From positions 1 through 25,556 of IMG/VR virus record IMGVR_UViG_3300023116_003678: DNA of 25,556 bases; one strand, given 5' to 3'. Source of the DNA: a virus. Positions 21,013 through 25,556 of this stretch are shown here, piece after piece (within the stretch, counting starts at the first letter, position 1; every line of letters begins with the position of its first letter). A program made the position numbers and the translations under genes. The notes beneath the pieces are model-generated. The model had not been told where the DNA came from and searched no databases. It saw only the letters and a list, made by a program, of their open reading frames with translations.

Positions 21013-21413
21013 TGTATTACCTCTATGCCACTGTCGATTAAAAATTGTTTGCCTGTGCCTTTAGCACTCTGATATTCTTCTCGGTAGTACACAGTGACTA
21101 TACCACTTTGATGAATTAGTTTAGCACATTCTATGCAAGGCAAATGTGTGCAGAATAATTCTGATCCTCTGCTGCTCTCTGAACTTTGTGCTACTTTGGC
21201 AATAGCATTTGTTTCTGCATGTAGTACTTCAGGCTTAGTTCTGCCCTCATGCTCACACACATTATCCCAACCACTTGGCATGCCATTATAACCAATGGAA
21301 ATAATTCTATTGTCTTTCACAATGATGGCACCAACTTTTGCTCTGGTTGCTGTACTTAATTGTGCAAATCTTTCTGCACAATCCATGAATGCACTAACAA
21401 ATTTCTCTTTCAT
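21006..21413 (-). CDS. dCMP deaminase
   Basis: Zinc enzyme that makes dUMP from dCMP for thymidylate synthesis. The 135 residues contain the zinc and proton-shuttle motif HAETNAI (His65, Glu67) and the PCIECAK motif (Cys93, Cys96), with GYNGMPSGWDN upstream as in T4 Cd and bacterial dCMP deaminases. T4 Cd is 193 residues; this is shorter and lacks its additional zinc site region, close to the compact ComEB-like form. Start ATG at 21413 overlaps the Bfd-like gene by 20 bases. Confidence 0.9.
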   Translation of the reverse strand: MKEKFVSAFMDCAERFAQLSTATRAKVGAIIVKDNRIISIGYNGMPSGWDNVCEHEGRTKPEVLHAETNAIAKVAQSSESSRGSELFCTHLPCIECAKLIHQSGIVTVYYREEYQSAKGTGKQFLIDSGIEVIQC

Positions 21414-21582
21414 TCTCTAATTTCTCTACGGCATTTTCCAGCACAATTTGATGAACTGTTTCCTTACATGAACAACATTGTGTACACAATCCTGTTTCTT
21501 TTATCACAGTTTCCAGAGACGATTCAGATAACATTTCTCTCAGTTTACTTTCAGTGATATTTTTACAAATACACACTATCAC
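21394..21582 (-). CDS. bfd: Bacterioferritin-associated ferredoxin-like [2Fe-2S] protein (Bfd family)
   Basis: 62 residues starting VCICKNITESKLREML and ending with a helix after GLCTQCCSCKETVHQIV. The cluster ligands fit the Bfd/NirB-type fold: Cys4 and Cys6 (C-x-C) plus Cys36 and Cys39; Cys33 and Cys37 are extra. E. coli Bfd has 64 residues and gives electrons to bacterioferritin to release stored iron. A bacterioferritin-like gene is encoded 3 kb away. GTG is the start, in a GTGA overlap with the DUF2061 gene (21579-21582). Confidence 0.82.
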   Translation of the reverse strand: MIVCICKNITESKLREMLSESSLETVIKETGLCTQCCSCKETVHQIVLENAVEKLENEREIC

Positions 21583-21800
21583 TTTTTGTTCTCCACACCA
21601 AACTTGCTGTAGTTATACCATGCTCTTTCGTGCCAATAGTATAATAACATTTTAGTAGCAACTTCTATACTTGCTATACCTGCCGCCCAATCTATTTGTC
21701 CAGTGATTAACCAAGCAATTAGAAAGGTATCTGTTGTCGCTAATACTCTCCATGTGAGGGTCTTAGCCAAGTGACGTTTACGTGAAACATTAGTACTCAT
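21579..21800 (-). CDS. DUF2061 small membrane protein
   Basis: 73 residues with RHLAKTLTWRVLATTDTFLI, ITGQIDWAAGIASIEVATK and LLYYWHERAW, which is the full signature of DUF2061. Two membrane segments are visible (about 19-33 and 37-55). Function is not known; bacterial copies often lie next to sulfate-assimilation genes. ATGA overlap with the zincin gene (21797-21800). Confidence 0.85.
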   Translation of the reverse strand: MSTNVSRKRHLAKTLTWRVLATTDTFLIAWLITGQIDWAAGIASIEVATKMLLYYWHERAWYNYSKFGVENKK

Positions 21801-22222
21801 TTTTTATCCTCTTTACAGGCATCATAAACAATGTTTTCCAGTTTATATGCCTCCTTTTCCCAGGGCATGTCTTGGTAATTAACTTCCTGTAGGGGAGTAC
21901 CTTTCCAAATCCATTTGGGTAATTTTCTTTTTGTAAATCCATCATCTGCTAGTGTGCCTGTAGCAATTTGTTTTGCATGTATTAGCTCATGTGCTATGTT
22001 TATCATTAACAAATCCTGTGGCACTCTACCACATGCATCATTACGTGCAACTTCTATCATTATGGTGTAGTCATCGCCGTGACAGTATCCGGCCACATTG
22101 CCGTCGCACCTTTTAACAAACTCTAGTTCTATATAGGCATCAACATCATATAAGCCTAAATACTCACATGCTCTGTCTATATACCCTAGTATTTTTTTAC
22201 TCTGAGTTCCACGTACTTGCAC
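21797..22222 (-). CDS. Zincin-like metalloprotease (HExxH), leaderless
   Basis: 141 residues with the zinc motif IAHELIHAKQ (His78, Glu79, His82) and, 40 residues later, QDMPWEKEAYKLE, in which Glu of the E-x-x-A segment may be the third ligand, as in SprT-like and other gluzincin phage proteins. A Tyr-Cys-His-Gly-Asp segment (CHGDDYTIMIEVAR) precedes. The start is GTG at 22222, lying 7 bases behind a TATAAT box, with no Shine-Dalgarno sequence. Target unknown. It heads the operon that leads to nfuA. Confidence 0.72.
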   Translation of the reverse strand: MQVRGTQSKKILGYIDRACEYLGLYDVDAYIELEFVKRCDGNVAGYCHGDDYTIMIEVARNDACGRVPQDLLMINIAHELIHAKQIATGTLADDGFTKRKLPKWIWKGTPLQEVNYQDMPWEKEAYKLENIVYDACKEDKK

Positions 22223-22229
22223 ATATTTA

Positions 22230-22257
22230 ATTATATGATATTTTGACTATTTGTCAA
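22230..22257 (-). promoter_or_regulatory. Consensus sigma-70 promoter, leaderless layout
   Basis: Minus strand TTGACA (22252-22257), 16-base spacer, TATAAT (22230-22235). Predicted start is at 22222-22224, at or next to the GTG of the zincin gene. Confidence 0.82.
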
Positions 22258-22455
22258 TTATTTGATCTTGCCGGTACGCAAGTGATCTTTGCCTATCAGG
22301 CAACCTTTGGTAAAACTTGGACTGCGTGAATTGCAGTTTGTTGAACGTCTTTTTCTGGCCCATCCATATCCAGCCTTGTGCCCACTACAATCTATAGTGC
22401 ATTGGCTTCCAAAAAACTTTGGTGGCGCTTCTGATATGATTTGCTCAATCTTCAT
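22258..22455 (-). CDS. Small Cys/His-rich phage protein, 65 residues
   Basis: Contains GSQCTIDCSGHKAGYGWARK and later NCNSRSPSFTKGC, a pattern that I recall from small proteins of cyanophages and other marine T4-like phages (C-x3-C-S-G-H-x-A-G-Y-x-W). The four Cys and one His could hold a metal or form disulfides. The opening MKIEQIISEA is also shared in style by several marine phage proteins. Function unknown; virion association is possible because it follows a late-type promoter. No Shine-Dalgarno sequence. Confidence 0.75.
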   Translation of the reverse strand: MKIEQIISEAPPKFFGSQCTIDCSGHKAGYGWARKRRSTNCNSRSPSFTKGCLIGKDHLRTGKIK

Positions 22456-22460
22456 ATCAG

Positions 22461-22467
22461 TATTTAT
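22461..22467 (-). promoter_or_regulatory. Late-type promoter motif overlapping the cupin stop codon
   Basis: Minus strand AGATAAATACTGAT. The TAA of the cupin gene (22464-22466) lies inside it and the ATG of the next gene (22455) follows after 5 bases. Confidence 0.5.
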
Positions 22468-22892
22468 CTGCCTTGACTATATTTTTCCTCTAAGTACTGC
22501 TCATGCTGTACCCATGTGCCTTGTCTTAGGAAACCCCACTCTCTTAACTTTGGCCCAGGAATAAACAAAGTCCAAGGAGTAACGCCAGGCTCAAGCTCGA
22601 TCCTATGATAAGACTTAGCACTGCAAATCCTACAGTGTCCGGGTCGCCTCCAAAATTTACCATTCGGAGTATATTCCCAATAACCGCCACGCACAATAAG
22701 AGTAAAATAAGGCCAAGGGTGATCATGTAGGTCATCTAAATCACCTTTGTGAAATTTATGTAAAAATATGTTGAAAGGAAACCATTTGCGGTCCTTTAAA
22801 AACAAGTAATATCTGGTCAGGTACGGTTCGTTTTCGAACCTGTCCATGATTACTCTTTTACGACCCAGTTTCTCTAGTAGGCTTAGTAACAT
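22464..22892 (-). CDS. Cupin-like protein, 142 residues
   Basis: Contains LHDHPWPYFTLIVRGGYWEY with His56 and His58 of the first cupin motif, and SAKSYHRIEL with His96 of the second, then WTLFIPGPKLREWGF. This pattern recurs in small phage cupins of unknown substrate. ATG at 22892 is preferred over Met16 because CAAGGAGGACGTTTAATG is a near-perfect Shine-Dalgarno sequence, although it creates a 35-base overlap with the membrane protein gene. Confidence 0.7.
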   Translation of the reverse strand: MLLSLLEKLGRKRVIMDRFENEPYLTRYYLFLKDRKWFPFNIFLHKFHKGDLDDLHDHPWPYFTLIVRGGYWEYTPNGKFWRRPGHCRICSAKSYHRIELEPGVTPWTLFIPGPKLREWGFLRQGTWVQHEQYLEEKYSQGR

Positions 22893-23253
22893 TAAACGTC
22901 CTCCTTGCGACGTCTAGTAGTACAAGATAAAATGCTGTTGCTGTGAATGTGCTGGCATCAAACTCTAATGCCGCCATGCTGAATGGATTACCATGAGACA
23001 GATTTGCCAGGATATGATATCCAAACATTCCAATAAAATACGCTTTTAATAAAGTCATTCTGCTGGCAACAAATGTAGCAAAAGACAAACTTGCGAAATA
23101 ACCCAATTGTGCAACATCTAAACCTGCACCCATAATATAATAAAGTGCAAGGGCAACAACTGGTACACCATATTGTAATTCTTTTCTGTCAGTGAGAAAA
23201 GGCATAAACAATGCTAGTGCTAAAAAGGGCTGAAAGTTAGGTATTAAAAACAT
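22858..23253 (-). CDS. Multi-pass membrane protein (DUF6580-like)
   Basis: 131 residues with four or five hydrophobic segments (about 3-20, 28-45, 48-65, 70-85 and 103-115). The opening MFLIPNFQPFLALALFMPFL then DRKELQYGVPVVALAL resembles the P-N-F-x-P-x-x-A-x-A-L-F start of DUF6580/substrate-binding-like membrane proteins. Substrate unknown. AAGGA lies 10 bases before the ATG and a TATAAT-like box is at 23270-23275, so it may have its own transcript. Confidence 0.65.
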   Translation of the reverse strand: MFLIPNFQPFLALALFMPFLTDRKELQYGVPVVALALYYIMGAGLDVAQLGYFASLSFATFVASRMTLLKAYFIGMFGYHILANLSHGNPFSMAALEFDASTFTATAFYLVLLDVARRTFNVTKPTRETGS

Positions 23254-23277
23254 GTATTTTTTTCCTTATATTATAAT

Positions 23278-23742
23278 TTATCCAAAATGGTCTATATTTT
23301 CCTTTTTATTGGCTGAGGTAACACGTTTTCTCAAACTGCTACTGCTAAAACTGTGGTCTCTGCCGTTAAAGAACAATTCAATCCCTCGTTGTTCGCAAAT
23401 ATCTTTTCCTGTAAATTCTTTATCTTGATATTCAATACCTAGTATACGCACATTTATAGGTAATGTCAATAGCAAATCTTTTAAATCTTGCTCAGTGTTA
23501 TAAACAATTATTTCATCCACGTATTTCACTGCACTTAATTGAATCTGTCTTTCAATAATACTTTGCACTGGTGGATTTTTGCTGTCTGGTCTGTCCAGTG
23601 TGGGATCATTCTGTAAACCCACAATCAAAAAATCGCAGTGGTGTTTGGCTTCCTCCAGCATAGTGATGTGTCCTGCATGCAACAAATCAAATGTGCTACA
23701 AGTAAATCCTATCTTGCCGCAGTTCTTATAATCCAGTTTCAT
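23278..23742 (-). CDS. Cytidylyltransferase-like nucleotidyltransferase (TagD/RfaE-C type)
   Basis: 154 residues. IGFTCSTFDLLHAGHITMLE has the nucleotide-binding H-x-G-H motif (His22, His25), VGLQNDPTLDRP the following strand and loop, and DHSFSSSSLRKRV the final S-S-x-x-R-type motif. The family transfers a nucleotide to a sugar or alcohol phosphate (glycerol-3-phosphate, heptose phosphate and others). The substrate is not readable. It overlaps the SGNH-like gene by ATGA (23739-23742), which suggests a shared pathway. Confidence 0.85.
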   Translation of the reverse strand: MKLDYKNCGKIGFTCSTFDLLHAGHITMLEEAKHHCDFLIVGLQNDPTLDRPDSKNPPVQSIIERQIQLSAVKYVDEIIVYNTEQDLKDLLLTLPINVRILGIEYQDKEFTGKDICEQRGIELFFNGRDHSFSSSSLRKRVTSANKKENIDHFG

Positions 23743-24467
23743 AGTTTAAATGTCTTTTTTAAATGCTTACCTAAAACTCTGCCTACCTCAACATGTCCTG
23801 CTTTGGAGAAATGTGTGGAATCATCATCATGCAATCTGAATTTATACCATCTTGGTTCTAGCCATTCCTTATATGGTAACCACTCAACGGCTAGATTAAA
23901 ATCTGTTATATCAGTGATCTGTACAGGATATTCTGCTCTGCGATCATTATAATTTATAACAGGATATCCCATAGTCGTCCAACACATGCAAAGTTGTATG
24001 CCGTAATTTTTAACCACGTGCTTTAAACTTATTACATAGTTGAGAGTCCTCTCCATACCCAGTGCATCGATAACATTATTTTGATATGCTTTGTGCAGTG
24101 CTATATCGTCAGACAATATCTGCCATTGCCAACTGTCAATTTTCCATCTGCTGACCATTTCAGTACCAATCACATTGTCACCAAAATCTTGGAAACCCTG
24201 TTTGCCGGATGCTAGCAACTCACTTGCAGCTCTGCTTGGCAGTTCTGTTCTAGCAGGATCAGTCAGTTGCCAGACAATGATATCGTTTTTTCTGATATCA
24301 CCAGATCTGATGTTCTGCATTATCTGCCGCCATGCCAGATCGTTACTGCCACCACCAGCGGCAAGATGCAAATACTCAGCACCTATCTCTTTTGCGGCAA
24401 TCTCTCCGTATACAATATCAACTTTTGTATAATCGGATACACTACACCCTGCTACTGCTAACTTCAC
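23739..24467 (-). CDS. SGNH/GDSL-hydrolase-like protein
   Basis: 242 residues, GTG start. Block I is LAVAGCSVSDY with a candidate nucleophile Ser9 or Ser11, GGGSNDLAW contains the Gly/Asn block, and HDDDSTHFSKAGHVEVGRVL supplies the D-x-x-H of block V. These features suggest an esterase or acetyltransferase-like hydrolase acting on carbohydrate or lipid. It overlaps the bacterioferritin-like gene by 26 bases and the cytidylyltransferase by 4. Confidence 0.72.
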   Translation of the reverse strand: MKLAVAGCSVSDYTKVDIVYGEIAAKEIGAEYLHLAAGGGSNDLAWRQIMQNIRSGDIRKNDIIVWQLTDPARTELPSRAASELLASGKQGFQDFGDNVIGTEMVSRWKIDSWQWQILSDDIALHKAYQNNVIDALGMERTLNYVISLKHVVKNYGIQLCMCWTTMGYPVINYNDRRAEYPVQITDITDFNLAVEWLPYKEWLEPRWYKFRLHDDDSTHFSKAGHVEVGRVLGKHLKKTFKL

Positions 24468-24903
24468 TGAAATCTCTCAACATTTTTTTAATTTCCAGGG
24501 CATGTTGTTCTTCCTGTCCAATCTGGCCACGTGCATACTCCTCTAACATTATACTGGCGTCTGCAACTTCTTCTAGCAGTTCCTTGTATTTTGCAACTGC
24601 ATTTTGTTCGTGTTCAAAACTTTCCTCAAGTATTTGTTTCACACTGTGGTTGTGATTTTCTTCAATAGGAGATATTTTTTGACTTGGATGACCACCAAAA
24701 CCTGTGATGTATTCTCCTGCTTGTAGTGCATGCATTAAACTTTCGTTTGCCTGTTCCTGTAAGAATTGTACAATGGGTATTCTGTTAGGTCCACTAACCA
24801 TAAGTGAACTGTGAGCATAGCGTACCACGCCTGCCATTTCAAGCTCAATGATATCATTCAATATGTTACATACTTTTTCAATGTTAAGTTCTCTCATTTC
24901 CAT
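24442..24903 (-). CDS. Bacterioferritin-like iron-storage protein
   Basis: 153 residues from ATG 24903, 1 base behind the previous stop; an earlier in-frame ATG (24957) would overlap that gene by 53 bases and lacks a ribosome site. A four-helix ferritin pattern is clear: helix A with IELEMAGVVRYAHSSLMV (Glu22), helix B with QANESLMHALQAGEYI (Glu54, His58), helix C with LEESFEHEQNAVAKYKE, and helix D with YARGQIGQEEQHALEIKKML (Glu131, His134). GPNRIPIV and GGHPS in the loops match a bacterial bacterioferritin subgroup. It would oxidise Fe(II) and store iron or protect from Fenton damage. The Bfd-like ferredoxin in the window is the expected reductase partner. Confidence 0.82.
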   Translation of the reverse strand: MEMRELNIEKVCNILNDIIELEMAGVVRYAHSSLMVSGPNRIPIVQFLQEQANESLMHALQAGEYITGFGGHPSQKISPIEENHNHSVKQILEESFEHEQNAVAKYKELLEEVADASIMLEEYARGQIGQEEQHALEIKKMLRDFSEVSSSRV

Positions 24904-24904
24904 T

Positions 24905-25556
24905 CTAATCTCGTTTTGCCCAAATGCCCAGTGTGACATTAGGGTCTGTGTTTTCATTTACAAATTCAAAAATATGTTGAATATGATTTACATCATCAAG
25001 ATTTCTAACACTACAAACTTCATTGGCAAAATGTAATTCAACATTGTTATCTACTGCTAATTTTAAAAGTTTATGTCTTCTAAAAGGATCGTCTGGCAAA
25101 CAATAGATACTACATAACACAATACCTTCCACACCGTAACCAGTAATCATTTTTTCTAATCCTGGGAACCAATCTAAGAATTCATTTTCAAATTGGTAAT
25201 CGTTTATCTTGATGTCGTGTTTATTTGTATACTGATTAATTATTGCACGTTGCATAGGTAAAGGAATAGGACCACTAAATTTGGCGTTCCAGCCTGCATA
25301 ACTAATCCATTTTTTCGTTGTGTCAATAGGTCTAGTATCTTCTCTTTCACCTATAAATCTAAAATAACCACCTGGTAATTTTCTATGGAAGTGACCACCT
25401 TTGGGCAATATTCTACCATCCATACTCCATCGTGTGATGTCTGTGTCGTTGTTAAAGTTACCATGTATATGGTGTTGCTGGAATAAATGTGCCTGTCCTG
25501 GCTCTAGTGTAACAGGCCAACAGTGTGTTGAACATTCTTCCTGCAATTTATCGTAA
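24905..25556 (-). CDS. Fusion of 2OG-Fe(II) oxygenase C-terminus and sporadic carbohydrate cluster protein, 5' end outside window
   Basis: The frame is open to the right edge, so the start is missing. The visible N-terminal part, LEPGQAHLFQQHHIHGNFN then TDITRWSMDGRILP, matches the end of the 2OG-Fe(II) oxygenase found in sporadic carbohydrate clusters (H-G-N-x-x-N-x-T-x-x-T-R-W-S-x-x-x-R), with the distal His and the 2-oxoglutarate Arg. From about residue 80 of the visible part (KKWISYAGWN, then PLPMQRAIINQY, DYQFENEF, EGIVLCSIYCLPDD and VELHFANE) it resembles the LIC12192-type sporadic carbohydrate cluster protein. In bacteria these are usually separate genes in surface-polysaccharide loci. 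The fusion suggests a two-step sugar modification. Confidence 0.72.
   Translation of the reverse strand, partial: YDKLQEECSTHCWPVTLEPGQAHLFQQHHIHGNFNNDTDITRWSMDGRILPKGGHFHRKLPGGYFRFIGEREDTRPIDTTKKWISYAGWNAKFSGPIPLPMQRAIINQYTNKHDIKINDYQFENEFLDWFPGLEKMITGYGVEGIVLCSIYCLPDDPFRRHKLLKLAVDNNVELHFANEVCSVRNLDDVNHIQHIFEFVNENTDPNVTLGIWAKRD

Noticed and set aside
22544-22735. Minus-strand hydrophobic frame of 63 residues
   Set aside because: Lies wholly within the cupin gene in another frame; no ribosome site seen, and the cupin motifs support the other frame.
24904-24957. Longer N-terminus of the bacterioferritin-like protein
   Set aside because: Would overlap the upstream gene by 53 bases without a ribosome site; the ferritin fold begins after Met at 24903.
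1-25556. tRNA genes, CRISPR arrays, insertion sequences, attachment sites
   Set aside because: No tRNA-like cloverleaf, regular repeat-spacer array, transposase or flanking direct repeats were noticed by eye; a tRNAscan or repeat search was not possible.

Overview
The window looks like part of a marine T4-like myovirus genome infecting a Gram-negative bacterium. Reasons: a gp44-type sliding-clamp loader subunit, a gp31/GroES-like co-chaperonin, late-promoter motifs of the ATAAATA type, very tight gene packing with ATGA overlaps, AT-rich sequence, almost all genes on one strand, and many metabolic genes of the kind carried by cyanophages and SAR11/pelagiphage relatives. The host cannot be named from the sequence; a marine alphaproteobacterium is plausible. 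A phage lipoprotein with a glycine zipper fits a host with an outer membrane.

Layout (minus strand unless stated). 1-5186: start of a small phage gene, clamp loader gp44, a short nucleotide-sugar dehydrogenase, a glycosyltransferase-like protein, a GroES-like protein, two probable phage-specific proteins and a 157-residue DnaE-like fragment behind a consensus promoter. 5189-8649: unknown proteins, a possible VOC-fold protein, a cupin and ClpP with its own promoter. 8646-9443: SufE-like protein, a terminator, and a 55-residue membrane protein behind a structured leader. 9459-13836: two tandem radical SAM paralogues, a terminator, an EF-hand membrane protein and NAD synthetase. 13849-19668: one long early-type operon read from a TTGACA promoter (small unknown proteins, gamma-glutamylcyclotransferase-like, MazG-like, lipoprotein, a kinase-adenylyltransferase fusion, an acidic protein, GMP reductase). 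19773-20420: the only plus-strand gene, a 2OG-Fe(II) oxygenase with its own promoter region and terminator. 20419-22257: operon of zincin, DUF2061, Bfd-like ferredoxin, dCMP deaminase and NfuA. 22258-25556: small Cys-rich protein, cupin, membrane protein, cytidylyltransferase, SGNH-like protein, bacterioferritin-like protein and an oxygenase/sporadic-carbohydrate fusion.

Themes. (1) Iron: bacterioferritin-like protein, Bfd-like ferredoxin, NfuA and SufE could store and release iron and supply Fe-S clusters, while the window also encodes likely users (two radical SAM enzymes, two 2OG-Fe(II) oxygenases, possibly cupins and a VOC protein). (2) Nucleotides and cofactors: GMP reductase and dCMP deaminase move G and C nucleotides towards A and T pools, and NadE plus an NMNAT-like domain could finish NAD synthesis. 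(3) Carbohydrates: nucleotide-sugar dehydrogenase, glycosyltransferase-like protein, cytidylyltransferase, SGNH-like protein and the sporadic-carbohydrate fusion. (4) Expression: several start codons lie 5 to 7 bases behind a -10 element, so their mRNAs are predicted to be leaderless; in three cases the previous gene's TAA stop lies inside the late-promoter motif. All functions are inferred from reading motifs; no database search was run.
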